A stretch of DNA of 64,000 bases, from positions 69,501-133,500 of the forward strand of contig NZ_PGTC01000013.1 of assembly GCF_002786295.1 (NCBI RefSeq). Direction: 5' to 3'. Below the pieces are notes generated by a model. The model did not search any database. It worked only from the letters and a program-made list of their open reading frames with translations, and was not told where the DNA came from. Both the position numbers and the translations under genes were made by a program. Shown in pieces: positions 8,437 through 16,550 of the stretch. How positions within the stretch are numbered: position 1 is the first letter of the stretch; each line of letters begins with the position of its first letter. Origin of the DNA: Pseudooceanicola marinus (GTDB lineage Bacteria > Pseudomonadota > Alphaproteobacteria > Rhodobacterales > Rhodobacteraceae).

Positions 8437-9831
8437 TCACGCCGCTTCCCACAGCCCCTCGGCCTTCACCTGGGCCATCGCCTCATCGAGGCTGGTCCAG
8501 GCGCGTTCGATCAGCGTGTCGATTTCTTCCTTCGAGATCACCAGCGGCGGAGAGATGATCATCCGGTCGCCCACGTGGCGCATCACCAGGTTGTTGGCGA
8601 AGCAGCGCTCGCGCACCATGTAGCCCACCGTGCCGCCGGGGGCCTTGAACTTCGCCCGGCTTTCCGCGTCGGGCGTCAGCGCGATGGAGCCCATGCCGCC
8701 CACGATCTTCGCCTCGCCCACCATCGGATGCCTGGCCAGGCCCTCGAACTTTTCCTTCAGGTAGGGCGCGGTGACGCTGCCGAAGGTTTCCACCACGCCT
8801 TCCTCATCAAGGATCCGCAGGTTCTCCAGCGCCACGGCCGAGGCGACGGGGTGGCCGGAGTAGGTGTAGCCGTGGTTGAACTCGGTCGCGCCGATGACCT
8901 CGGCCACCTCGTCCGACAGGATCGAGCCGCCAATCGGCTGGTAGCCGGACGACAGACCCTTGGCGATGGTCATGATGTCGGGGCGGATGCCCACGGCCTG
9001 GCTGCCGAACCAGTGGCCGGTACGCCCGAAGCCGCAGATCACCTCGTCCGCGATCAGCAGGATCTCGTACTTGTCGCAGATGCGCTGGATCTCGGGCCAG
9101 TAGGTTTCGGGCGGCACGATGACGCCGCCGGCGCCCTGCACGGGTTCCGCGATGAAGGCCGCGACGTTCTCCTCGCCCAGCTCCAGGATGGCCTTTTCCA
9201 GCTGCTGCGCGCGCTCCAGACCGAAGTCCTCGGGGCTCATGTCGCCACCCTCGGACCACCAGTCGGGCTGGTCGATGTGATGGATGCCGGGGATCGGCAG
9301 GCCGCCCTGCATGTGCATCCCCTTCATGCCGCCCAGGGAGCCGGAGCCGACGGAGGACCCGTGATAGGCGTTCCAGCGCGAGATGATGGTCTGCTTCTCG
9401 GGCTTGCCCTTCTCGGCCCAGTAGGTGCGCACCAGGCGGATGTTGGTGTCATTCGCCTCGGACCCGGAGGAGGCGAACATCACCTTATTCAGACCCTCCG
9501 GCGCCAGCTCGGCCAGCTTCTTCGACAGGGCGATGACCGGGGCGTGGGTCGTCATGAAGAAGGTGTTGTAATAGGGCAGCTCGGTCATCTGGCGGGCAGC
9601 GACCTCGGCCAGCTCGGTGCGGCCATAACCGATGTTGACGCACCACAGCCCGGCCATGGCATCGAGGATGCTGTGCCCCTCGCTGTCGGTCAGCCAGCAG
9701 CCCTGGGCGCCGGTGATGACCCGGGCGCCGCGCTCGGCCAACTCGGTCTGGGTGGTGAAGGGATGGACGTGGTGCGCCGCGTCCAGCGCCTGAAGCTCTG
9801 CCGTCGGCAGGTGGTTGGAGATCTTGGTCAT
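8437..9831 (-). CDS. spuC: Putrescine-pyruvate aminotransferase (class III), SpuC-like
   Basis: A 464-residue fold-type I PLP enzyme. The reaction proposed is putrescine plus pyruvate to 4-aminobutanal plus alanine. Key marks are SGSEAND (122-128, phosphate binding), DEV at 262-264, and the PLP lysine Lys291 in TIAKGLSSGY. The stretches ILDAMAGLWCVNIGYGR, GEENVAAFIAEP and YTYSGHPVA agree closely with Pseudomonas SpuC. Neighbouring polyamine importer and regulator genes support the role. It is transcribed away from the GntR gene's coding start region and has its own promoter at 9877-9904. Beta-alanine or other omega-amino acid transaminases are close relatives, so the substrate is inferred. 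Confidence 0.85.
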   Translation of the reverse strand: MTKISNHLPTAELQALDAAHHVHPFTTQTELAERGARVITGAQGCWLTDSEGHSILDAMAGLWCVNIGYGRTELAEVAARQMTELPYYNTFFMTTHAPVIALSKKLAELAPEGLNKVMFASSGSEANDTNIRLVRTYWAEKGKPEKQTIISRWNAYHGSSVGSGSLGGMKGMHMQGGLPIPGIHHIDQPDWWSEGGDMSPEDFGLERAQQLEKAILELGEENVAAFIAEPVQGAGGVIVPPETYWPEIQRICDKYEILLIADEVICGFGRTGHWFGSQAVGIRPDIMTIAKGLSSGYQPIGGSILSDEVAEVIGATEFNHGYTYSGHPVASAVALENLRILDEEGVVETFGSVTAPYLKEKFEGLARHPMVGEAKIVGGMGSIALTPDAESRAKFKAPGGTVGYMVRERCFANNLVMRHVGDRMIISPPLVISKEEIDTLIERAWTSLDEAMAQVKAEGLWEAA

Positions 9832-9876
9832 GACGAAATCCTCGGCTGTCCGCCCGCTCAGGGGCGCTTGGCTCAG

Positions 9877-9904
9877 AGGATATGATCAAATCCCGCGCTG
9901 TCAA
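9877..9904 (-). promoter_or_regulatory. Promoter of the aminotransferase gene with embedded candidate operator
   Basis: Read on the minus strand, TTGACA (9904-9899) and TATCCT (9882-9877) are separated by 16 bases. The spacer holds TGATCAAATC (plus-strand 9883-9892), the same ten bases found over the potF -10 region. A repressor bound here would block the polymerase site. Confidence 0.6.
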
Positions 9905-9921
9905 TCGAATCGCGGAGACGC

Positions 9922-10668
9922 TCAGAGGGCGCGCAGGATCATCTCCATCCCCTGCTCCAGATCACCCTGCATCGCCCGGGCGGCCCCCTCGGCATCGCCT
10001 GTTTTCAAGGCGATGATCAGATCCTTGTGCATGTCGGGCAGGTTGCGGGTGCCGAAGGCGCCGCAGACCACCCGCAGCGACGGGCCAAAGCGCAGCCACA
10101 GCCCCTCGACCAGCCCCGACAGGATCGGCGCCTCGGCCGCGGCGTTCAGCCGGGCGTGGAACTTGTGGTTCTCCACCAGGTAGTCGTGCACATGGCCGCG
10201 GCGGATGGCATCATCCAGCGCGCCGTCGATCCGTTCCATCGCCGCGATGCCCTCGACCGCGATGCGGGCGCAGGCCCGGCGGGCCAGTTCCGGCTCCAGC
10301 GCACGGCGGGCCACCAGCAGTTGTTCGATCTCCGCCGCGCCCAGCAGGGGCACGGAAATGCGGCGGTTTCCCTGGAATTCCAGCGCGCCCTCGGCCATCA
10401 GCCGGCGCAGCGCCTCGCGGACCGGGGTCATGCCCGCGCCCAGCTCGGCCACCAGGCCCTGGATGGTCACCGCCTGCCCCGGTTCGAACTGCCCGTAAAG
10501 GACACGCGCCCGCAGGGTGCGATAGACCACCTCATGCGCGGGCAGCCCGGCCCCCTGGCCTGCGCCCTGCTTTTCACCTTCCGACCGCGCCTCGACCGGG
10601 GGCACCGCCCCGGCGGCGCCACCCTGCGTGTCCGATGCCTGCAAAATAATCACCTCACGTTGACCCAC
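9922..10668 (-). CDS. GntR-family transcriptional regulator with FCD effector domain
   Basis: A 248-residue regulator. A winged-helix domain lies at about 45-115 (EVVYRTLRARVLYG, then MTPVREALRRLMAEGALE, then RRISV). The all-helical FCD effector domain follows, with typical ARRALEPELAR, FHARL and MHKDLIIALKTGDAEGA stretches that include His residues for a metal site. It lies between the aminotransferase and the importer and probably controls both, with a polyamine as likely signal (inference). The annotated GTG start lacks a clear Shine-Dalgarno; a TTG at 10644 has GAGG eight bases upstream and is an alternative. The first 40 residues are low-complexity, which favours the shorter form. Confidence 0.85.
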   Translation of the reverse strand: MGQREVIILQASDTQGGAAGAVPPVEARSEGEKQGAGQGAGLPAHEVVYRTLRARVLYGQFEPGQAVTIQGLVAELGAGMTPVREALRRLMAEGALEFQGNRRISVPLLGAAEIEQLLVARRALEPELARRACARIAVEGIAAMERIDGALDDAIRRGHVHDYLVENHKFHARLNAAAEAPILSGLVEGLWLRFGPSLRVVCGAFGTRNLPDMHKDLIIALKTGDAEGAARAMQGDLEQGMEMILRAL

Positions 10669-10721
10669 CCGGGCACCACGCCATCTTGCACGGTCAGGGC
10701 GGCCATGAAAACATCTTCATG

Positions 10722-10751
10722 TTGCCAGGTTCCCCGCCTTTTGATCAAATC
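10722..10751 (+). promoter_or_regulatory. Candidate potF promoter and operator
   Basis: TTGCCA (10722-10727) and TCAAAT (10745-10750) are 17 bases apart. The -10 overlaps TTGATCAAATC at 10741-10751, which contains the 8-bp palindrome TTGATCAA and repeats the ten-base motif of the aminotransferase promoter. GGGATCAAGG follows directly. Confidence 0.5.
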
Positions 10752-10799
10752 GGGGATCAAGGGGCGAAAGACCCCAGGCGAAACAACGGGAGTGCATTC

Positions 10800-11891
10800 A
10801 TGAAACGTTCCATCCTCGGCCTGACGGCCGCGACCCTCGCACTAGGTGCGGCTGCGGCCCAGGCGGAAGAGGTCCACGTCTACAACTGGTCCGACTACAT
10901 CGACGAGAGCCTGCTGGAGAAATTCGAGGCCGAGACCGGCATCGATCTGATCTACGACGTCTTCGACAGCAACGAACTGCTGGAAACCAAGATGCTGGCC
11001 GGCGGGTCCGGCTACGACGTGGTGGTGCCCACCGGCACCTTCCTGCAGCGGCAGATCATGGCCGGCGCCTTCCAGCCGCTGGACAAGTCCAAGCTGCCCA
11101 ACATCGACAACATGTGGGACGTGATCCAGGACCGCACCGATGTCTACGACCCGGGCGGGGACTATTCGATCAACTACATGTGGGGCACCACCGGCATCGG
11201 CGTGAACACCGACAAGGTGGCCGAGGTCCTGGGCGAGGACGTTGCGCAGAACTCGCTGTCGCTGATCTTCGATCCGGCCAATGCCGAGAAGCTTTCGGAG
11301 TGTGGCATCTACATGCTGGACGCCCCCACCGAGACCGTGCCCGCCGCGCTGACCTATGCCGGCTGGGACAACCCCGACGACAAGTCGCAAGAGGCGCTGG
11401 ACAAGGCCGAGGAGGTGCTGACCGCGATCAGCCCCTACATCACCAAGTTCCACAGCTCGGAATACATCAACGCGCTGGCCAACGGGGACATCTGCGTCGC
11501 CTTCGGCTGGTCCGGTGACGTTCTGATCGCCCGTGACCGCGCGGCGGAGGCCGACAACGGCGTCAGCGTTGAATACTACATTCCCTCCGAGGGCGCGCTG
11601 ATGTGGTTCGACCAGATGGCGATCCCGGTCGATGCGCCGAACCCCGACGCGGCCCACCAGTTCCTGAACTTCATCATGGATGCCGAGAACATGGCCGCGG
11701 CGTCGAACTACGTCTACTACGCCAACGGCAACAAGGCCTCGCAGGACTACCTGAACGAGGACGTGATCGGCGATGGCGCCATCTACCCGGATCAGGAAAC
11801 GCTGGACAACCTCTACACCGTGACCCCCTTCGGGCCCAAGGAACAGCGCCTGCTGACCCGCCTCTGGACCCGGGTGAAATCGGGCACCTGA
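10800..11891 (+). CDS. potF: Putrescine/polyamine-binding periplasmic protein
   Basis: A 363-residue solute-binding protein. A signal peptide (MKRSILGL...GAAAAQA) precedes EEVHVYNWSDYIDESLLEKFEAETG, the usual PotF/SpuD start of the mature chain. Further family stretches are GYDVVVPTGTFLQRQ, NYMWGTTGIGVN and WFDQMAIPVDAPN. It captures polyamines for the PotGHI transporter. GGGAG is eight bases upstream of the ATG at 10800; longer readings upstream would destroy the signal peptide. Whether it prefers putrescine or spermidine cannot be told from these motifs. Confidence 0.93.
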   Translation: MKRSILGLTAATLALGAAAAQAEEVHVYNWSDYIDESLLEKFEAETGIDLIYDVFDSNELLETKMLAGGSGYDVVVPTGTFLQRQIMAGAFQPLDKSKLPNIDNMWDVIQDRTDVYDPGGDYSINYMWGTTGIGVNTDKVAEVLGEDVAQNSLSLIFDPANAEKLSECGIYMLDAPTETVPAALTYAGWDNPDDKSQEALDKAEEVLTAISPYITKFHSSEYINALANGDICVAFGWSGDVLIARDRAAEADNGVSVEYYIPSEGALMWFDQMAIPVDAPNPDAAHQFLNFIMDAENMAAASNYVYYANGNKASQDYLNEDVIGDGAIYPDQETLDNLYTVTPFGPKEQRLLTRLWTRVKSGT

Positions 11892-11908
11892 TACCCGCCG
11901 AAAGCGAT

Positions 11909-11935
11909 CCCGCGTCGCGCCCCGCGCGGCGCGGG
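11909..11935 (+). terminator. Strong hairpin between potF and potG
   Basis: CCCGCGTCGCG pairs with CGCGGCGCGGG across a five-base loop, with one wobble pair. There is no long T run after it, so it may protect the abundant potF message or attenuate read-through rather than end transcription fully. Confidence 0.55.
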
Positions 11936-11966
11936 CCTTGTCACGTCCCGGAGTTCGCGCGCGCCC

Positions 11967-13088
11967 ATGCCCCAGACCGTCTTTGCCCCCTGGGAAGATC
12001 CCGATGAGAAACCGCTGATCCGGTTTCAGAACGTCACCAAGAAATTCGGTGACTTCACCGCGATCCAGTCCATCGACCTCGATATATACACGCGCGAATT
12101 CTTTGCGCTGCTCGGCCCCTCGGGCTGTGGCAAGACGACCCTGATGCGGATGCTGGCCGGGTTCGAGACACCGACCACCGGAAAGATCCTGCTGGGCGGC
12201 GAGGACATCGCCGCCACGCCGCCGAACAAGCGCCCCGTGAACATGATGTTCCAGAGCTACGCGCTCTTCCCCCACCTCTCGGTCTGGGAAAACGTCGCCT
12301 TCGGCCTGAAACGCGAAGGCCGCGAGAAAGATGAGATCGCCACCCGCGTGGCCGACATGATGCGCCTGACGCGGCTCGACAAATTCGCGCGCCGCAAGCC
12401 GCATCAGCTCTCGGGCGGGCAACGCCAGCGGGTGGCGCTGGCCCGCTCGCTCGCCAAGGCGCCGAAGCTGCTGTTGCTGGACGAACCGCTGGGCGCGCTG
12501 GACAAGAAGCTGCGCGAAGAGACGCAGTTCGAACTGATGGACATCCAGGAGAAGACCGGTACCACCTTCGTCATCGTCACCCACGACCAGGAAGAGGCGA
12601 TGACCGTCGCCTCCCGCGTAGCGGTGATGGACGAGGGGCAGCTGGTGCAGGTCTCCACCCCCGACCGGATCTACGAATACCCCAACTCGGTCTACGTGGC
12701 CGACTTCATCGGCGACGTGAACATCATCGAGGGCGCCGCCAGCCAGTCCGGCGACAAGGTGCTGGTCACCTGGGCAGAGGGCGCCTCGCCCCTGGTCGCC
12801 ACCTCCACCGCGATGCTGACCAAGGACCAGCATTGCTACCTGGCGATACGGCCCGAGAAGATCACCATCACCGCCGAGGAGCCCGAGACCACCAACAAGG
12901 TGCACGGCGAGATCATCGACATCGGCTATCTCGGCAATATCTCTACCTACCACGTGAAGCTGCCCACCGGGCACATGGTGAAGGCTCAATCGACCAACAC
13001 CCGGCGCCTGTCGCGGCGCAACTTCACCTGGGAAGACAAGGTCTGGCTCAGCTGGTCGGACACCGCCGCCGTCCTGCTGGAGCGTTGA
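11967..13088 (+). CDS. potG: Polyamine ABC transporter ATP-binding protein
   Basis: A 373-residue ABC ATPase. Walker A is GPSGCGKTT (50-58), the Q-loop QSYALFPH is near 96, the signature LSGGQ is at 148-152, Walker B LLLLDEP at 168-174 and the switch His206 in VTHD. The C-terminal part has the TOBE-like extension of the spermidine/putrescine subfamily (AIRPEKI, GEIIDIGYLGN). It powers import through PotH and PotI from the cytoplasmic face. It follows potF after a 75-base gap with a hairpin. The start has only a distant CGGAG, so initiation may be modest. Confidence 0.93.
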   Translation: MPQTVFAPWEDPDEKPLIRFQNVTKKFGDFTAIQSIDLDIYTREFFALLGPSGCGKTTLMRMLAGFETPTTGKILLGGEDIAATPPNKRPVNMMFQSYALFPHLSVWENVAFGLKREGREKDEIATRVADMMRLTRLDKFARRKPHQLSGGQRQRVALARSLAKAPKLLLLDEPLGALDKKLREETQFELMDIQEKTGTTFVIVTHDQEEAMTVASRVAVMDEGQLVQVSTPDRIYEYPNSVYVADFIGDVNIIEGAASQSGDKVLVTWAEGASPLVATSTAMLTKDQHCYLAIRPEKITITAEEPETTNKVHGEIIDIGYLGNISTYHVKLPTGHMVKAQSTNTRRLSRRNFTWEDKVWLSWSDTAAVLLER

Positions 13089-13135
13089 GGATGGCCGGCG
13101 CCCTGCCCCGCCCCCTGCGCCCCCAGGCCCCTGTC

Positions 13136-13275
13136 GGATGCCTCCGGCGGGAGTATTTCCGACGAGATGAAGCAGGGGCGCCGCGCGCGGTCATCGGGCG
13201 CCGGGCCCTGTCTTCACTTCGTTCCAAATACTCCGGGGGGAGTCTCCGGGACGGAGACGGGGGGCAGCGCCCCCC
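13136..13275. repeat. Composite intergenic inverted repeat, copy B (inside the pot operon)
   Basis: The left arm GATGCCTCCGGCGGGAGTATTT (13137-13158) faces the right arm AAATACTCCGGGGGGAG (13226-13242). A GTCTCCG-GGA-CGGAGAC hairpin and GGGGGGCAGCGCCCCCC follow. This separates potG from potH by 241 bases that otherwise contain no gene. Confidence 0.75.
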
Positions 13276-13329
13276 TCTGCCTGCCCACCTGGCCCCCTCC
13301 TCCGCAGCCCGCACAACGGGAGGCCCCGC

Positions 13330-14220
13330 ATGCGCCGCCTGATCCTGATCCTCGTTCCCTACCTCTGGCTGCTGGCGCTCTTCCTGGTGCCCTTCCTGAT
13401 CGTGGTGAAAATCTCACTGTCGGACGTGGCGCTCGCCCGCCCGCCCTATTTCCCGCAGCTCGACCTGTCCGGAGGCTGGGCGGCGATCCGCGATTTCTTC
13501 ACCGAACTCGACTTCGAGAACTTCGCCTTCCTGGCCAGTGACGACCTCTACTGGAAGGCCTACCTCAGTTCGCTGCGCATCGCGCTGATCTCCACCCTGC
13601 TGACCCTGCTGATCGGTTTCCCGGTCGCCTACGGCATGGCCTCGGCTCGTCCCGAATGGCGTCCGACGCTGATGACGCTGGTGATCCTGCCCTTCTGGAC
13701 CAGCTTCCTGATCCGGGTCTATTCCTGGATGGGCATCCTCAGCCAGAACGGGCTTCTGAACACCTTCCTGCTGTGGACCGGGGTGATTTCCGAGCCGCTG
13801 ACCATCATGAACACGGAAATCGCCGTCTACATCGGCATCGTCTATACCTACCTGCCCTTCATGATCCTGCCGATCTACGCGACGCTGGAAAAGCTCGACG
13901 GCTCGCTGCTGGAAGCGGCGGAGGACCTGGGCTGTTCGCGCACCTCCGCCTTCTGGCTGGTGACGGTGCCGCTGTCGAAACCCGGCATCATCGCCGGCTG
14001 CTTCCTGGTCTTCATCCCCGCCATCGGCGAGTTCGTCATCCCCTCGCTCCTGGGCGGATCGGACACGCTGATGATCGGCAAGGTGCTCTGGGAAGAGTTC
14101 TTCAACAACCGTGACTGGCCCGTCGCCTCCGCCGTGGCGGTGGTGCTTCTGGCCATCCTCATCATCCCCATCGTGCTGTTCCAGCGGAACGAGCAGAAGA
14201 ACCGGGAGGCCGGCCAATGA
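13330..14220 (+). CDS. potH: Polyamine ABC transporter permease
   Basis: A 296-residue inner-membrane permease with about six transmembrane segments, the first being ILILVPYLWLLALFLVPFL. The cytoplasmic coupling loop carries the EAA motif as EAAEDLGCSRTSAFWLVTVPL. FWTSFLIRVYSWMGIL is a typical PotB/PotH segment. It forms the channel with PotI. The stop overlaps the potI start by ATGA, which indicates translational coupling and equal synthesis of the two subunits. The composite repeat upstream is unusual for the middle of a transporter operon. Confidence 0.92.
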   Translation: MRRLILILVPYLWLLALFLVPFLIVVKISLSDVALARPPYFPQLDLSGGWAAIRDFFTELDFENFAFLASDDLYWKAYLSSLRIALISTLLTLLIGFPVAYGMASARPEWRPTLMTLVILPFWTSFLIRVYSWMGILSQNGLLNTFLLWTGVISEPLTIMNTEIAVYIGIVYTYLPFMILPIYATLEKLDGSLLEAAEDLGCSRTSAFWLVTVPLSKPGIIAGCFLVFIPAIGEFVIPSLLGGSDTLMIGKVLWEEFFNNRDWPVASAVAVVLLAILIIPIVLFQRNEQKNREAGQ

Positions 14221-15038
14221 GACGGATGAGCGGGTTCAACATCGTGTCGCTGACCTTCGGGCTGGCCTTCCTTTACCTGCCGATGGTGGTGTTGGTCATC
14301 TATAGCTTCAACGCCTCGAAGCTGGTGACGGTCTGGGCCGGGTTCTCCACCCAGTGGTACGGCGAGTTGATCCGGGACGAGGCCTTCCTCGACGCGGCGC
14401 TGGTGACTCTGAAGGTGGGGCTGATCTCCTCCACCATCGCCACGGTGCTGGGAACCATGGCGGCCTGGATCCTGGTCCGTTCGGGGCGGTTCCTGGGACG
14501 CACACTGTTTTCGGGGATGATCTATGCGCCGCTGGTGATGCCAGAGGTGATCACCGGCCTGTCGCTGCTGCTGCTGTTCATCGGCATCGACCTGGACCGG
14601 GGGATCCTGACCATCGTGCTGGCTCATACCACCTTCTCCATGTGCTACGTCTCGGTGGTGGTGTCGTCGCGGCTCGCCTCCTTCGACACCTCGCTGGAGG
14701 AAGCCGCCCTCGACCTGGGCTGCACGCCCTGGCAGAGCTTCCGCCTGGTGACCCTGCCGATCATCGCGCCCGCGGTGATCTCCGGCTGGCTGCTGGCCTT
14801 CACGCTATCGCTGGATGATCTGGTGATCGCCTCCTTCGCCGCCGGCCCATCCTCGACCACCCTGCCGATGAAGATCTTCTCCGCCGTGCGCCTGGGCGTC
14901 AGCCCGGAGATCAACGCGCTGTCGACCATCATGATCGGCATCGTCGCCATGGGGGTGATCCTCTTCTCGCTGATGTCGAAACGCACCATGATCCGCCAGC
15001 AGCAGGAAGAGCGTGACGCCGCCCGTGCCGAGGCATAG
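14217..15038 (+). CDS. potI: Polyamine ABC transporter permease
   Basis: A 273-residue inner-membrane permease of the PotC/PotI type. It has six hydrophobic segments, YSFNASKLVTVWAGFSTQWY in the first periplasmic loop, and the EAA motif EEAALDLGCTPWQSFRLVTLP. It overlaps potH by four bases and is followed nine bases later by the oxidase gene, so uptake and oxidation are probably on one transcript. Confidence 0.92.
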   Translation: MRRMSGFNIVSLTFGLAFLYLPMVVLVIYSFNASKLVTVWAGFSTQWYGELIRDEAFLDAALVTLKVGLISSTIATVLGTMAAWILVRSGRFLGRTLFSGMIYAPLVMPEVITGLSLLLLFIGIDLDRGILTIVLAHTTFSMCYVSVVVSSRLASFDTSLEEAALDLGCTPWQSFRLVTLPIIAPAVISGWLLAFTLSLDDLVIASFAAGPSSTTLPMKIFSAVRLGVSPEINALSTIMIGIVAMGVILFSLMSKRTMIRQQQEERDAARAEA

Positions 15039-15047
15039 GACCACCCC

Positions 15048-16400
15048 ATGACGACGAAGACACCACGCCGGATCTACCCGGACTATACCTACACGCGCGC
15101 ACCGATCGAGCGCTGCTATTGGGCCGAGGCCGTGCCCGAGGCGGCGCTGGCCGCCCCGCCGCTGCCCGGCCCCGCCCGGGTCGAGGCGCTGGTGATCGGG
15201 GGCGGCTACACCGGCCTCAACGCCGCGCTGTCGCTGGCACAGGCAGGCCGCCAGGTCACGCTGATCGACGCCGCCTTCCCCGCCTTCGGCGCCTCGGGGC
15301 GCAACGGCGGTTTCTGCTGTCTCGGCTCGGCCCGGGCCAGCGACGGCCAGCTGCGCCGCCGCTTCGGCCCCGAGGCGCCCGCCGATCTGCGCCGGGCCGA
15401 GGCGGCCTCCATCGCCCATGTGGACCGGCTGACCCGCGTCCACGGGATCGACGTGGACCGCCATTCGACGGGCGAGACGATCCTGGCGCATTCGCCGAAG
15501 GCCATGGAGAAACTCGCCGCCAGCGCGGAAAGCTACAGCGCCGACTACGGCACCGAGATGCGGGTGCTTTCCAAGGCCGACCTGGCCATCGAGGGCCTCG
15601 ATGGTCCCACCTGGTACGGCGGGCTGCACAATCCGCTGGGCTTCGCCCTGCACCCCCGGAAATATGCTGCTGGCCTGCTTCGCGCGGCGCTGGCGGCCGG
15701 TGTGACGGTGCATGGCGAAACGCCTGCCCTGGCGATCGAACAGCAGGGCCGGACCCTTTCCGTGACCACGCCCCGGGGTACAGTCACCGCCGACCGTGTG
15801 CTGGTCGCGACCAATGGCTACACGGCGGAAAACCTGGCCCCCTGGTTCCGGGGGCGCACCCTGCCCGCGCAAAGCTCGGCCATCGCCAGCCGCCCGCTGA
15901 CCGAGGCGGAGATGCAGGCCCAGGGCTACTGGTCGCGCCAGATGGCCTATGAAGACCGGCGCCTGCTGCATTACTTCCACCTGACACCCGACGGGCGGAT
16001 GGTCTTCGGCCAGCGCGGCGGGCTGCTGTCGTCGCCGGCGACCGAGGCGAAGCTGGCAAAACTGGTGCGCGCCGATTTCGACCGCGCCTTCCCGGCCTGG
16101 TCCCACGTCGAGACACCGCACTACTGGTCCGGGATGGTCTGCCTGACGGCCTCTCTGACGCCCTATTGCGGCCCGGTCCCCGGCCTGCCCGGCGCCTTCA
16201 CCGCCTTCGGCTACCATGGCAACGGTGTCGCCATGGGCAGCTACCTGGGCGCCCGCATGGCAGAGCTGGCCCGCGACGAAGACCCCTCGGAGATCCTGCC
16301 CGCTTCCTTCCGCGCCCCGCCGCCCCGCTTCCCGCTGGGCCGCTTCCGGCGCCTGCTCCTGGCCGCCGAGTACACCCAGGCGCGGCTCTTCGATCTTTGA
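15048..16400 (+). CDS. FAD-dependent amine oxidase, PuuB/gamma-glutamylputrescine oxidase-like
   Basis: A 450-residue flavoprotein of the D-amino acid oxidase superfamily. It begins with PDYTYTRAP and YWAE, the usual start of PuuB-type enzymes. The ADP-binding GGGYTGLNAA follows at 51-60, with GASGRNGGF at 81-89. Near the C-terminus, FTAFGYHGNGVAMGSYLG closes the FAD site. The substrate is likely a polyamine or gamma-glutamyl-putrescine, given the operon. No gamma-glutamylputrescine synthetase (puuA) is in the window, so direct oxidation of another amine is possible. It is the last gene of the pot unit and faces the DMT transporter across repeat copy C. Confidence 0.85.
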   Translation: MTTKTPRRIYPDYTYTRAPIERCYWAEAVPEAALAAPPLPGPARVEALVIGGGYTGLNAALSLAQAGRQVTLIDAAFPAFGASGRNGGFCCLGSARASDGQLRRRFGPEAPADLRRAEAASIAHVDRLTRVHGIDVDRHSTGETILAHSPKAMEKLAASAESYSADYGTEMRVLSKADLAIEGLDGPTWYGGLHNPLGFALHPRKYAAGLLRAALAAGVTVHGETPALAIEQQGRTLSVTTPRGTVTADRVLVATNGYTAENLAPWFRGRTLPAQSSAIASRPLTEAEMQAQGYWSRQMAYEDRRLLHYFHLTPDGRMVFGQRGGLLSSPATEAKLAKLVRADFDRAFPAWSHVETPHYWSGMVCLTASLTPYCGPVPGLPGAFTAFGYHGNGVAMGSYLGARMAELARDEDPSEILPASFRAPPPRFPLGRFRRLLLAAEYTQARLFDL

Positions 16401-16423
16401 AGGGAGCGTATCGCCCTGGCGGG

Positions 16424-16545
16424 CGATGGCCTCCGGCGGGAGTATTTATGACTGTCGGATGAAACAAGGCGCCGCGCCCCTGCCCATCCGACAGCCATAA
16501 ATACTCCGGGGGAGTCCGCCGCAGGCGGGCGGGGGCAGCGCCCCC
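16424..16545. repeat. Composite intergenic inverted repeat, copy C (convergent gene pair)
   Basis: The left arm (16424-16460) contains CTCCGGCGGGAGTATTTATG and continues as ACTGTCGGATG. The right arm (16485-16515) is its near-perfect complement, giving a stem of about 23 bp around a loop of roughly 25 bases. A CCGCC-GCA-GGCGG hairpin and GGGGGCAGCGCCCCC follow. It sits between two convergent genes and could terminate both. Confidence 0.78.
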
Positions 16546-16550
16546 GGCCT

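Noticed and set aside
10842-12989. A 715-codon minus-strand frame
   Set aside because: It is opposite potF and potG, which have clear signal peptide and ATPase motifs.
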